DNA from: Paulinella micropora
Taxonomy: Eukaryota > Cercozoa > Imbricatea > Euglyphida > Paulinellidae
NCBI GenBank assembly: GCA_019918135.1
Contig: WBZZ01000839.1
Span: 1 to 64,000, forward strand
DNA length: 64,000 nucleotides
Reading direction: 5' to 3'
The position numbers were made by a program, and so were the translations under genes. The notes beneath the pieces are model-generated. The model was not told where the DNA came from and did not search any database. It worked only from the letters and a program-made list of their open reading frames with translations. Of this stretch, positions 1-10,450 are shown piece after piece; position 1 is the stretch's first letter, and every line of letters starts with the position of its first letter.

Positions 1-53
1 GAGACGATGGAGGCGCATGTGCAGAAATGCATCAGCCATTGACAGAGAAGCAC

Positions 54-122
<69 letters not shown>
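1..122 (+). repeat. 3' end of a tRNA-derived SINE with (ATT)n tail
   Basis: The first 50 bases match the 3' end of the SINE copies further right (GATGGAGGCGCATGTGCAG followed by the ATCAGCCATTGACAG block), and are followed by about 70 bases of ATT trinucleotides. The 5' part of this copy lies outside the window. Confidence 0.7.
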
Positions 123-123
<1 letters not shown>

Positions 124-202
124 TTTCCTGAAAGGTGTTGGTGAAAGGGGGTGGGGGGAAATGAAAATTGTGTACCCCCACCAGTCCACCCGCATTTCCG
201 CA

Positions 203-728
203 CCCCTGTCGGAATAAATCACGGTTTGTGGGAACGAGGAGTTGGGAGCTCATATTTTCAGGGTGGCTAGCCCAAGACTCGATGTTGATGCTAATATGAT
301 TTTTTTGGAATTCACGCAAATATTTGCGTTAGGGGAGTGTCCTGAATGCCAAAATTCCTTGTTTTTTTTTCGCAGCCCTGTCGGAATAAATCATTTTTGT
401 GTGAGCCAGGAGGAGTTGGGAGCTCATATTTGCAGGGTGGCTAGCCCCAGACTCGATCGTGATGCTGATATAATTTCTTTGGAATTCACGCAAATATTTG
501 CGTTAGGGGAGTGTCCTGAATGCCAAAACTCATTGTTTTTTTAGCCTATTTTCTGCATCCCCGTCGGAATAAATCATGGTTTGTGTGAACCAGGAGGATT
601 TGGGAGCTCATATTGACAGGGTGGCTAGCCCCAGACTCGATGTTGATGCTGATGTAATTTTTTGGAATTCACGCAAATATATGCGTTAGGGGAGTGTCCT
701 GAATGCCAAAATTTCTTGTTTTTTGGGA
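203..728. repeat. Tandem repeat, about 180 bp x 3
   Basis: Three consecutive units begin near 203, 376 and 560 with CTGTCGGAATAAATCA and each end with GAGTGTCCTGAATGCCAAAA and a T-run. Units are 173-184 bp and about 85-90 percent alike by eye. The first two units stay open in one forward frame (from 242 to 544), giving a repeated peptide with a CPEC motif, but there is no sign of a gene around it and the third unit does not keep the frame. I read it as non-coding satellite-like DNA. Confidence 0.75.
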
Positions 729-735
729 GTACTTG

Positions 736-893
736 CCGGTACCCCGGCGATTGAACGTACCCTGTCGACGGAGAAGGGGGGGTCCGGGGGGCCTTTCCCC
801 CGGCAACCCCAGCCCGAGGGGGGGGGGGGGGGGGGGGGGGGGTGCGCGAAGCGCACCGCAAAAACCATCTTTCAGGTGTTGGCGCAGCCCCTA

Positions 894-896
<3 letters not shown>
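736..896. other. G/C-rich low-complexity stretch
   Basis: Contains a run of about 24 G followed by TGCGCGAAGCGCACCGC, a short GC-rich palindrome. No gene is seen. The short palindrome next to a G-run resembles the G/C runs between genes further right. Confidence 0.5.

Positions 897-952
<56 letters not shown>
897..952. repeat. (ATT)n microsatellite
   Basis: Uninterrupted ATT/TTA trinucleotides directly before the tRNA-like head of a SINE. It may be the tail of a preceding, otherwise lost SINE copy. Confidence 0.8.
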
Positions 953-953
<1 letters not shown>

Positions 954-1210
954 GATAGCCCAGTGGTCAAGTTCTACCATCTGGGCCCTGTCGCCAGTTC
1001 GATTCCCGTCGGTGCCACCAGTATTTTCATTGAACATACCGGTCCGTCTGGAAGTGTTGGAACTGCCTGTGCGGGGGTGTCATTAGAGCCTATCGTCAAT
1101 TCTTCGTACTCCCCTCACGGGTGAGACGATGGAGGCGCATGTGCAGATTTGCATCAGCCATTGACAGAGAAGCACTATTATTATTATTATTATTATCATT
1201 ATTATTATTA

Positions 1211-1251
<41 letters not shown>

Positions 1252-1252
1252 T
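954..1252 (+). repeat. Full-length tRNA-derived SINE
   Basis: The head has an RNA polymerase III A-box-like sequence (TAGCCCAGTGG at 956-966) and a B-box (AGTTCGATTCC at 996-1006), as in a tRNA. The body (about 110 bp) ends in GATGGAGGCGCATGTGCAG and the ATCAGCCATTGACAG block, then an (ATT)n tail with a few ATC units. This is the best copy in the window for defining the family. Confidence 0.75.
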
Positions 1253-1262
1253 TGGACACAGT

Positions 1263-1536
1263 GATAGCCCAGTGGTCAAGATCTACCATCTGGGCCCTGT
1301 CGCCAGTTCGATTCCCGTCGGTGCCACCAGTATTTTCATTGAACATACCGATCCATCTAGACCAGTATTTTCATTGAATATACCGGCCCGTCTGGAAGTG
1401 TTGGAACTGCCCTTGCGGGGGTGTCATTAGAGCTTATCGTCAGTTCTTCGTACTCCCCTCACGGGTGAGACGATGGAGGCGCATGTGCAGAAATGCATCA
1501 GCCATTGACAGAGAAGCACTATTATTATTATTATTA
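1263..1536 (+). repeat. tRNA-derived SINE with internal duplication
   Basis: Same head, body and tail as the copy at 954-1252. The segment CCAGTATTTTCATTGAA with its flank is present twice (near 1327 and 1361), so about 38 bp of the body is duplicated in tandem. The ATT tail is short. Confidence 0.75.
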
Positions 1537-1678
1537 ACATACCGGTCCGTCTGGAAGTGTTGGAACTGCCCGTGCGGGGGTGTCATTAGAGCCTATCGTC
1601 AATTCTTCGTACTCCCCTCACGGGTGAGACGATGGAGGCGCATGTGCAGATTTGCATCAGCCATTGACAGAGAAGCAC

Positions 1679-1733
<55 letters not shown>

Positions 1734-1735
1734 GT
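1537..1735 (+). repeat. 5'-truncated SINE with (ATT)n tail
   Basis: Starts inside the body at ACATACCGGTCCGTCTGG, directly in the tail of the preceding copy, and ends in about 60 bases of ATT units. The nested order of the copies suggests repeated insertion into, or recombination between, ATT tails. Confidence 0.7.
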
Positions 1736-1799
1736 TATGCGGTACATTTCCCGGGAAATCACCGCAAACACCGCGAAAATTTTTCCTGCTTCTTCCTCA

Positions 1800-2287
1800 G
1801 CCGCAGTGTTTTGTCGATGTTGCCTGGAATGCGTGCAGCAAAGAGACAACTATCAGAAGCCGTGTCCGCACATCGGGTCGGTGCTGCTGGTGCTGTTGAA
1901 GAAGCAAGCGGAGCAAGTCAAAGCGCTGCCGGCCACCGCCGCAGAGATCGGCAAAGGGCTCGACGCGGCCTCTGCCAACAGCAGCACACAACCACAACTG
2001 GACTTTGACCCGGAAACCCCTCTCTTCGTGCACGAGGAGATGCAACTGACCGAGGAAATGGTAGAGAAAGAGACCAAGCTGAGCGAAAAGCTTAAGCGAT
2101 ACAGCTTAGTGAAATTGAAAGCGCTGCTCGAGCGTAACGGGATGAAAAAAACAGGCAATAAGGTCTCTCTCTCTCTCTCTCTCTCTCTCCCTTCCTTCCT
2201 GTTTTCCTCATTCTCTCTCTCCCTTTCTCTCTCTCTCTCTCTCTCTCCTTCTCCTCCTCCTCCTCCTTCTCCTCCTCCTGCCCCCCC

Positions 2288-2324
<37 letters not shown>

Positions 2325-2339
2325 CTGTCCATCTATCCA

Positions 2340-2401
<62 letters not shown>

Positions 2402-2531
2402 GAGGAATTGGTGGCTCGGTGCGTGGATGCTTGCCTTCACGGGGCGTTGCCAGTCTGTCCCTCATGTCGGCAGGGCCATCTTTACTACGCTGCCGGAGTC
2501 TACCGCTGTAGCGGATACTTCGATCTCGCAG
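1800..2531 (+). CDS. PARP1-like PADR1 zinc domain, two exons (partial gene)
   Basis: Two exons, 1800-2162 and 2402-2531, join in phase 0 across a GT-AG intron. The first begins after a CTTCCTCAG acceptor and encodes an acidic/helical stretch ending in a SAP-like segment (LVKLKALLERNG). The second encodes HGALPVCPSCRQGHLYYAAG followed by VYRCSGYFD, which matches the PADR1/third zinc finger region of PARP1 (Gly-Ala-Leu, CPxC, then YxCxG). PARP1 is a nuclear DNA-break sensor that makes poly(ADP-ribose). The exon ends in phase 1 at AG|GTTTAT. I found no later PARP exons (WGR, catalytic) in the window, so this is either a partial duplicate or a gene cut by repeats. The intron is nearly all CT, as in slime-mould genes. 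Confidence 0.55.
2163..2401 (+). other. Polypyrimidine GT-AG intron
   Basis: Begins GTCTCTCT directly after AAT AAG and ends TCTCTCAG before GAG GAA. Almost the whole 239 bp is CT repeats with CTAT, CCAT and CTCCTC variants. The open frames on both sides match one protein domain, which supports a true intron over a simple microsatellite. Confidence 0.65.
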
Positions 2532-2536
2532 GTTTA

Positions 2537-2600
2537 TCAAGATAGAAAGAGAGACGGATGGATGGATAGAAGGATGGATGGATGGATGGATGGGTGGGTG

Positions 2601-2686
<86 letters not shown>

Positions 2687-2745
2687 AAAGTCAGCAGGGA
2701 GGCAAGTTACAAAAACAACAACAACAACAACAACAACAAAAGACA
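2537..2745. repeat. (GGAT)n/(GATA)n and (AAC)n microsatellites
   Basis: GGAT/GGTG units run from about 2555 to 2600, GATA units to about 2686, and AAC units from about 2711 to 2740. They lie directly after the second PARP-like exon, probably inside the next intron. Confidence 0.9.
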
Positions 2746-3130
2746 TATGCATGTGTTGTACCGTGAGTAGCGCGGGAAATGCGTGCCTGCGGGTTCCTGG
2801 CCACCTCTTGGAACAGACCCAAATGGCGTGTGTCCTGACATCGCATTCCCTCCTTAAAGTTTCCCTATTCTTTCTCTTCATCCTGGCCGCCTCCTGGATC
2901 TGGCCCAAGTGGCGTGTTTCCTAAAATTACGTTGAAGAAAAAATTCGTGGGTTTGACGAGCTGGTTGAGGGATAAACTTCGTCGCCGAGCATGGAAAGGT
3001 TGTCTCTATGTATTGATGCATGAGTGTATGTATGTATACCTGGCATTGGCTTCCCTTCTTTCCTTATTCCTTTCGCTCCTCCTTGCCTCAACCGCGCACC
3101 CCCACCCATCCTTCCATCATCATCATCATC
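2746..3130. other. No clear gene; imperfect 40-bp duplication
   Basis: The segments near 2797-2837 and 2882-2922 (CCTGGCCACCTCTTGG and CCTGGCCGCCTCCTGG, each followed by an AARTGGCGTGT element) are imperfect copies of one another. Nothing else is recognised; further exons of the PARP-like gene could lie here but I cannot show it. Confidence 0.4.
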
Positions 3131-3138
3131 ATCATGAT

Positions 3139-3185
<47 letters not shown>

Positions 3186-3266
3186 TCTCGGAGGCTCTCT
3201 CTCTCTCTCTCGGAGGCTCTCTCTCTCTCTCTCTCTCTCGGAGGCTCTCTCTCTCTCTCTCTCGGA

Positions 3267-3307
<41 letters not shown>
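3139..3307. repeat. (TC)n microsatellite with GGAGG interruptions
   Basis: Pure TC with four CGGAGG breaks at intervals of about 20-35 bp. It could be another polypyrimidine intron, but no flanking coding sequence is recognised. Confidence 0.85.
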
Positions 3308-3309
<2 letters not shown>

Positions 3310-4069
3310 AATGCTCCCGTCGATAGCTCGATATTAATAAAAAATCTGTAACACAAGCCCAAACACAATCCTCAAATAAAGAGGATGATGTCTCATTATA
3401 TTAGCTCAGTGAAGCCGAAAAAAGCAAACAGACCAAGATTAAATTGGCATTTGGTTCTGTCCGGACAAATGATACTGTACTGGAAAAAAACTACTTTACC
3501 TGCTATCCGGTGGCGGGGGGGTGATGTCTTTTGTACCCCCTCCCGGTTTTATGACGGAAATTATCTAGAGTTTCCGTCATATAACTCCTGATTTCTTTCT
3601 GCGATTGTGAGGGCAGTGCTGCGATTGATGCATCAACCCACGGATAGCCAATACTAGTGATATAATCGAAGACATTCAAGTTAACACACTTTGCCGGGCT
3701 GGGACTCCACAGCTGAGTGATTTATTGTATGATGATATATACTCTTGAAAAAGCCGGAGTTTTTGTTTAGATGATAATTTTTTTTACTATGATTTAACTT
3801 GATAAAAAGTTTTATGTATATATTAACTTTCAAAAGTGCTATCTTACTAGTAAAAATGATAGGATTTTTAAAAAAAAAGCTTGGAGTAACACTGCAAGTT
3901 GAATCTTTTTTTATACATATAAGTTTTGTAATACTTATATTAATAACTCAAGTCACACTTTTTCATACTTATATTGTAACAATATTTTTCACCTTATTTG
4001 AGTCACACTGTTATAATAATACTTGAACTGTAACCATCAAGTCACTGAGACACTTGATCTTACCGTTGT
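3308..4069. other. AT-rich stretch without recognised gene
   Basis: Only short open frames are present and none resembles a known protein. Long T-runs and direct TTATA/ATACTT repeats are seen near 3900-4020. Confidence 0.5.
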
Positions 4070-5692
4070 GTTACAAGGGTACTACGTGACTACATCGTTT
4101 TTATGCTATTATGGCTTTACGGGAATTTACTCTTGGAAGTAATTTCTTGTTATTAAATGTATTTTAATATGAATTATTATTACATTTCCGGTTCTGATTA
4201 ATACGTCCGGTTTTAATGTTGTATTAGGATAAGGAATATGGGAGGAAAGCTGGGAAGCTTGGATCCCATAGAACCTTAAAACCTACATCTTACACTTAAC
4301 CGTTTACCGGCGTGGAGAAGGTTTTTAGGATGCAGATTACACTATGGTGTAGCATCCATATTGAATAACCTCCCACATTAATAGCGTTGACCCGATCCTT
4401 CTACGGCACATGTAGTAACCGTTTGAAGTTTTGGAAAGGTCACGGAAATCCGTGAAATTTGGCCTTTTTCCCGTGACTGGGAATTTATGGCTAAATAAGG
4501 GAAATTGCACTTATGGGTTGTTGTTAGTGGTATGTTTTGGCATTTGTGCAGGTTACGGACGTAACGCATCGTGTCAGTTAACCCGGTCATAGGGACACTC
4601 CGGTTTAACCGGTGTTTTCCCTTTGGCTTGTTGTTTGGGTTCATATCTGACTTCCCTACTTTAGAAGTGGAGGTTAGCTCTGAACCAGTTGTGTTCAACG
4701 TTATTATTAAATTCCTTTTTATTATTGAGCTCGTAAGGGTTAGACCTCCGGCCTTAATACACCCTTAGTATTAGACTCGTGACGATTCGGCTCAAAGAAA
4801 AAGAATGTAGTAATTGAACACAACTAGTTCAAAGCTAACTTCCACTTCTATAACAGAAACTTCCGGGACTCTCTGCCAAAATTGAACCCAAACAACAGTT
4901 GAAGCCGCCGGAGGGAAAACCCCGCAAGAAACGGAGTGCCACGGTCCCTATGACTGGGTCAACTTGAATATACTAGAACACGATGCGTTCAGTGTCCGCA
5001 ACCGTGCCCTGCACAAATGCCAAAACATACCAAAAAACATAACCCATAAGTGCAATTTCCCTTATTTAGCCATAAATTCCCACTCACGGGAAAAAAACTG
5101 CTAAATTCCACGGAATTTCCGTACCATTTTCCCTTATGAGTCATTACTACAAACGGTTACTACATTTGTGACTTCCAAAAGGTTTCGGGTCAACGCTATT
5201 AACTTGACGTGGGAGGTTAATGAATGAGGATGCCACAGCTTTGTGCAATTTAAATCCTAACAACCTTCACCACTCCGTCTGGTAACGGTTAAGTGTAAAA
5301 TATATAGGATTTACAGGCCCTATGGGGTCCAAGCTTCCAAGCTCCCCCCATATCATTTATCCTAATATTGTAACACCCACGGTATACTACATCGTTACTT
5401 CGCTATCAGTTTTTACGGGAATTCACTCGTTGAAGTGATTCCTTGTTATTAAATGTATTATAAGATGAACTGATTCTTATTACATTTCCGGTGTTGAAGA
5501 ATACTTCCGGTTTCAATGTTATATTAGGATACTTGAAGGTTATGGGGGGAGCTTGGAAGCTTGGACACCATAGGGCCTGTAAATCCTATATATTTTACAC
5601 TTAACCGTTTACCAGGCGGAGTGGTGAAGGTTGTTAGGATGTAAGTTCCACAAAGCTGTGGCATCCTTATTCATTAACCTCCCACGTTAACA
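4070..5692. repeat. LTR-like repeats in palindromic and direct arrangement
   Basis: One sequence appears three times. Forward at about 4110-4380 and again at about 5395-5690 (shared TACACTTAACCGTTTACC, CATAGRRCCT and AACCTCCCAC blocks), and inverted at about 4815-5365. The first forward copy and the inverted copy form long arms (about 4190-4700 against 4815-5365) around a short centre. The last forward copy lies directly before the copia pol region and is the likely upstream LTR. This is a fossil arrangement of LTRs from more than one insertion. Confidence 0.55.
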
Positions 5693-5887
5693 TGGTAGTG
5701 AGACACCCCTGCAACCCATCAGAGAGATTGAAAGTGCGTAGACAGAGAAAGCCTTCTCATTTTGTTGATTTTGAGGGCAAATTAGAGAAGATGCTAGACT
5801 CTGAAAGAAAAAATACGCCATTATCCCACAAGAGTCCGTATTGCCTGTCGGGAAGAGAGAGAATGTCATGTTGTCTTATGAATTTGC

Positions 5888-7490
5888 ATGAATGAACAGA
5901 ATGAACTTTTGTTGTATCTGAACGTTCGTGTCCCGAAAGATGTAGCTGAGCAGGGCATGTCCGCTAAGGACGTGCTTAAGGGCATGCGTAAGGAATTGGA
6001 GTCCCTTAAAGACTTCAAGACCTACACGTGGGTGTCCCCAAAGACGGCCCAAGAGGCCGGAGTTAGCAACTTAGATAGTTAGGCTGACTTGGGTACATAA
6101 AGTAAAACTAGATGAGAAAGGACGTAAGTTCGTTAAGTCTAGACTAGCGCTTAGAGGTGATATGTTAGAGGCAGGTGTTAGCTACAACCCTGACTATATA
6201 TTTGTGCCTTATGCCGCCCACCGCTCACTGCTAATGCTTGCAAAGCTTGCTGCTTGGCATGGCCATAAGCTGTATGGTGTTGATTTTAAGAATGCCTACC
6301 TAAATGCGCGAATGCATCACCCTGTGCTTGCCTATGCTCCTGATGGGTTAGACAGAGAGGGGCATGAGGGGATGATTTTGCGTATTGATGGTGCTTTATA
6401 TGGCGCGCCGCAGGAAGGCCGTAGATGGTATGAGATCTTAGCACCGAAGTTAGAAGAGCTAGGGTTTAGGCTGCTAGACTCAGATATATGCATGTTCGTT
6501 GAAAAAGATAAGCCTATAAGTGAAGCCATAGTCGGTATATTCCACGTAGATGACTCAGTCTTTACGGCGCCTAACAAGAAGGCGTATGAAGGATTTGCTA
6601 GTGCTTTGGAGAAGCACTTCCCACTGAAAAGGCTAGGAGTTGCAAGGGAGTTCAAAGGGATTGAAATAGTACAGAAAGGGGGACGAATCATCCTTCATCA
6701 ACGTAAGTATCAGTTACAGGTGTTAAGGGAGTTTGGGTACGGTAAGTCCCGCCCCGTAAGCACCCTTGCACTAGATCAGTTGCCCTTAGCTATGTCCGAT
6801 GATGCAGCATTGCGCAAGTTCGCTATGGCTAGCATAGTTGGTAGTCTTCTTTGATATTTATCTAAGATGACTAGGCCGGATATAGAACAGGCGCTCAATG
6901 CAGCTAGTGTTATGCAATCTGAGACCTTAGATAAGGGAGTCACTTATGCCATGTTAGGAAGGATATTACGGTATTTGATCGGCTCATTTCGCGGGTTAGC
7001 ATTTCAAGGGCCTAAGTCCTTGCAAGAGGGCCAATCCTATCCAAAAGTCACGTTATGGCGGCGGCCCATAAGGTTTGCAATAAAACCGGAAAGTCACGTA
7101 CGTGATACGTAATTCTATGGGGGGGGGGGGGGGGACCCTATAGGTTTGCTTTCTAAGAGACAGAGTAGGATAGCCCTCAGCTCGAATGATGCTGAAATAT
7201 TTGCAGCAGCAGAATGTATTAGAGAGGGTCTAGCTGTAGGTCATGTTAGACAGGAACTCGGAATTCCGCAAAAAGGTCCGGTTGAATTATATGAGGATAA
7301 TACTCAAACAATTCTCGCAGGCGAACGGGGATCAACCGGACCACGCACCAAACATTTGCCTCTCGAACTACATGTCATCCATCATTCACAGAGAGATGTT
7401 GAGATAAAGTTTATTAAGTTAGTACTAAGAAACAAATCGATGATTTGCTCACCAAACCGTTGCCTCGTGATCGGTTCTTGTACTTATTGA
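5888..7490 (+). mobile_element. Ty1/copia retrotransposon fossil (pol region)
   Basis: Forward frames carry the copia reverse transcriptase (GVDFKNAYLNA, then FHVDDS in place of the usual YVDD box) followed by the copia RNase H region (LSSNDAEIFAAAE, VELYEDN, RTKHLPLEL). Gag and most of integrase are not seen. The copy is broken in several places (about four or five) and has diverged, so it is old and not active. It lies beside LTR-like repeats at 4.1-5.7 kb; no clear downstream LTR is seen. Confidence 0.85.
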
Positions 7491-7808
7491 ACAAATTCAC
7501 TGTTATCATTCCGAAATCCCCGGAATGATTATGGATGTTTCACCGATGTTTTGTGTTTTGTTTTTCTTTGTGTTCTCTTTTGTGCGAGTGTGTCCTCTCC
7601 TATAGGTGTTGATCTGGACGCATTGGACGATCGGATCGTAGGATCGCGGCCGTTGGCGGAGGGGGGACCCGGGCTTTGCCGGGCGCAGGTGGCCGCGCCA
7701 CCCCAACCAGACTTTTCCGGCGGCCGGGGGCGTCGGATACTGGAAAATTTCCCTTCTACCCATAAAACTGTCCTTCACCTTTCTTTTCACCTTTTTCTCG
7801 CACCTCTA

Positions 7809-7841
<33 letters not shown>

Positions 7842-7860
7842 AATATATATATATATATAT
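7491..7860. other. No gene; ends in (TA)n
   Basis: A GC-rich stretch (about 7610-7740) with a CCGGGCTTTGCCGGGC stem-loop is followed by about 45 bases of TA repeats. No protein match is recognised. Confidence 0.4.
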
Positions 7861-8270
7861 GATCATTTATGTTGGATAGACAGGTCTATGTAGTATATTA
7901 TAAAACAAGCATTAGAAACATAAAAAAACAACATAGGACACAACAAAAACAGACATTCAAATATATCAAAAACATAACTTTGTTTTACAAAAAAAAGACA
8001 AACTGAGCACAATAAGAGAGATTTAGACAAAATAACGACAAAAACACCATTTTATTCCATAAAATTGTATATATACTTTGTAAAAATGGTTTTTGTCGTT
8101 ATTTTGTCTAAATCTCTCTTATTGTGCTCAGTTTGTCGTTTTTTGTAAAACAAAGTTATGTTTTTGATATATTTGAATGTCTGTTTTTGTTGTGTCCTAT
8201 GTTGTTTTTTTATGTTTCTAATGCTTGTTTTATAATATACTACATAGACCTGTCTCCAACATAAATGATC
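7861..8270. mobile_element. Foldback/MITE-like element, 410 bp
   Basis: Near-perfect inverted arms of about 185 bp (7861-8050 and 8085-8270) surround a spacer of about 35 bp. Ends are GATCATTTATGTTGGA and its complement. The element is inserted next to TA repeats and codes for nothing. It could be a non-autonomous DNA transposon; I see no clear target duplication beyond possible TA. Confidence 0.75.
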
Positions 8271-8547
8271 ACACCACAAAAAAATGGGGAGAAGGGGGGG
8301 GGGGTGCAGACACGCGGACTAATTGCGCGTCTTCGGCAGGGGCTTTCTTTTGAACTCGCGTCCAAGTCTTCCAAAAATCTACAACCACATTCATTATCAT
8401 TAAAAAGAAACAAAAGAGTTAGGACTTACCTGCAGGGGTAGGGGTAGGAGTGGGGGCAGGATTGATGTTCATTCTGCCAGCTCCTTCAACCATTTCGTCT
8501 GGCTCCCCCATAGTCTATTACACACACCAAAAGCATGTGTAATAGAA

Positions 8548-8650
8548 ATTTCTTTGAATGAGGGTGGGGTTTGAACCCCTGGTTTTTAAAAAAACCATTA
8601 TTGTTGTTTCGGATAACTCCAAAATCAACCGACCTGGCCTGCCTACTTAG
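8548..8650 (-). repeat. tRNA-like sequence (possible SINE head)
   Basis: Read on the minus strand, a GGTCGGTTG segment is followed after about 60 bases by GGGGTTCAAACCCC, which resembles a B-box/T-arm. The arms do not fold into a good cloverleaf, so it is not called as a tRNA gene. Confidence 0.25.
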
Positions 8651-8711
8651 GAGCTAAGAACGAAAAAAAAGCCGACCTTTTTGTTAATAGCCCCCGTTCC
8701 TTCTTCGTTCC

Positions 8712-9083
8712 ATGACGAGCCACGCCCAGAGCTGCTCGGCCTCGTTCCACTGTTTGCACACGAGTTGCCTCGTGGTCGTCGACATGCAAACCGACTTTTG
8801 CGACCCCAGTGGACGACTGTCGTTGGCCACTCTGCCTCACAACAACAGTAACGTCGTCAGGGGCTGCTTCGACAACGTCAAGCGCCTGTTGTCGGAAGTG
8901 CCGTTCGGCCTCGTGGTCTGGACGCTCGACACACACCCCGCCGACCACGTCTCCTTTTTTGATTCCAAAAGTACGCACGCCCAGCTAAAAGAAGCGCAAA
9001 GGATCAGCGGGGACCGGATCCAGTACAACTACAAGGGCACCAGCATCACACAGCAGCTGTACAACAGCCACTGCATAGACGCA
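8712..9083 (+). pseudogene. Isochorismatase/nicotinamidase-like fragment
   Basis: The product begins MTSHAQSC and has VVVDMQTDFCDPSGRLS near residue 21, the N-terminal motif of the isochorismatase-like hydrolases with the catalytic Asp, and VVWTLDTHPADHVSFF near residue 68, which matches the metal-binding DxHxxxHxSF part of nicotinamidases. These enzymes deaminate nicotinamide or cleave isochorismate. Only about the first 120 residues are present; the Cys-containing second half of the family is not recognised. The fragment runs directly into RNA polymerase sequence, so it is a fossil part. Identification rests on the two motifs. Confidence 0.5.
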
Positions 9084-9085
9084 TA

Positions 9086-10450
9086 GAAGATCACCAACTC
9101 GTCGGGCCAGAAATGCACGCTGTGCGTGTTCGTACCCGACCACGCACTGCCCTACCTGCCGACCGGCGAGCGCCCGGCCGTGCTGCTCGGGCCCTCGCAG
9201 ATGTTCCGCAAGACCTCAACGACTGCGTCACCACGCTGCAGACGAGGCTCATAGCCCAGTACGGCCGGCAGCTGACGCACGAAACTACTGGCGGGCCCGC
9301 CAGCTACGTGTGGCCCTGGAACCAGGAGCTGCTGGCCTACACGCGGCTGTACGCCCTGCAACAACAGAAGTGCCGCCTCTGGCGCCCGGACTTCTGGTGG
9401 GTGCTGGAGGCGCACTGCTGCCCTATTGCCGCCAGGCTGTGGCGCAGCTGCCTGGAACACTGGCTCCGCCGGGCGTCCGCGCCGACGTCCGGGCCGGCCC
9501 TGGCGGCGCTCAGCAAGGTCCTGCGCCTGGCGCTGCAGGCCTACGACGTCGGTGCGGTGCCGGCGCGGGGCTGCGCCCAACGCATCCAACCACACTTCCA
9601 CGCGGGCGACGGCTCGTGCCGAGACGCCATTTGCGTGAGCGGGCTCGCGCGCTGGGCCCACGCAGAGGAGAGCTGGCTCCTGGCGCAGGGCCGCCGCGCC
9701 AAGATAATTCTAGGCCCGCCCGCGGGCGGGGCCCGCCGGGCGCTGGAGCTGGCCCTGGACGGGAAGGCGTTAGGCACGGGTTGGCGCGGGCTGCTGCTGC
9801 CCAACAGTGCCTGGGCGCCCGCCGCAGAACGCGCGGCTGCTGGCACGGCCAGCAACCTCGAGGCCACGTGGGACAGCGCACAGACGTGCGCAGCACCGTC
9901 AGCAGAAGGAGCCACGCCGGGCCTGCTGCAGGAGCTGCACTTGCGTGCGTCGGCCAGGATGTACAGCCCCGCCAGCATGGACCTGGACCCGCCCGCCAAC
10001 CCCACGCTGTTCGGCTTCCAGTACTACATGCGCCAGGACAAGACGAGCGAGGTGCAGTTCAAGGTCAGGCACCAGGGGCCGATGGACCCGCTGACACACC
10101 AGGGCACCAAGTCTGCGCGCGTGGACGGTGCGTCCAAGTTCGACTCCATGTGCCTGAACGCCGCGGTGCAGTCGGGGTCTACCGCGCTGCTGGAGCAGGT
10201 GCTGCAGAGCGCCGACTCGCGCCTCGACGTGGTCTGCCAGCGGTGCGGCCGGCTAGGGATAGACGGTGCCGACGGCGCGGCCGTGTGCCTCACTAGGTCC
10301 TGCTCCCGGGCCTTTGCGAGCGGCTCGCACCCGGGGCTCGTGCGCCTGCCCACGACGTTCGTACTGCTCAAGGCCCTGCAGACCCTGGACGCGTCGGGGC
10401 TCATGTACAAAATCCAAACGAACGCAGAGGAGGAAGAAAAGAAGGACTAA
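9086..10450 (+). pseudogene. RNA polymerase subunit 2 (RPB2-like), C-terminal half
   Basis: RPB2 forms half of the catalytic cleft of multisubunit RNA polymerase. The first part shows GQK and a LPYLPTGERP segment like the GQKG...MPF..DG..PD region of RPB2. The end matches the RPB2 tail in order: FGFQYYMRQDK (YYQRLKHM in RPB2), a RHQGPMDPLTHQ segment (ARGPVQxLTRQP), then KFDSMCLNAA (GEMERD), a VCQRCG...C..SC zinc-binding site, and a VRLPTTFVLLKALQ segment (PY..KLLFQEL). About 200 extra residues lie between the two parts. The zinc site is kept. The copy is not intact. An N-terminal half lies on the same strand at 23.7-25.1 kb, that is, in the wrong order for one gene. Confidence 0.7.

Noticed and set aside
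17-217. Open frame rich in Leu
   Set aside because: It is a translation of the (ATT)n tail; similar poly-Ile and poly-Tyr frames at 1083-1346 and 1586-2008 have the same cause.
954-1020. A functional tRNA gene in the SINE head
   Set aside because: A- and B-box are present but the sequence continues as a repeated SINE body with a tail and recurs in copies.
2313-3368. Frames of Ser-Leu, Arg-Glu and Ile-Tyr-Leu-Ser repeats
   Set aside because: They come from CT, GATA and related microsatellites and have no other protein features.
8548-8650. A tRNA gene
   Set aside because: The T-arm-like sequence is present, but acceptor and D-arm pairing fail and no sensible anticodon arm is found; listed only as a tRNA-like repeat.
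9152-10410. Minus-strand frames opposite the RPB2 C-half
   Set aside because: No domain; compositional shadows of GC-rich coding DNA. The plus strand shows the RPB2 tail.
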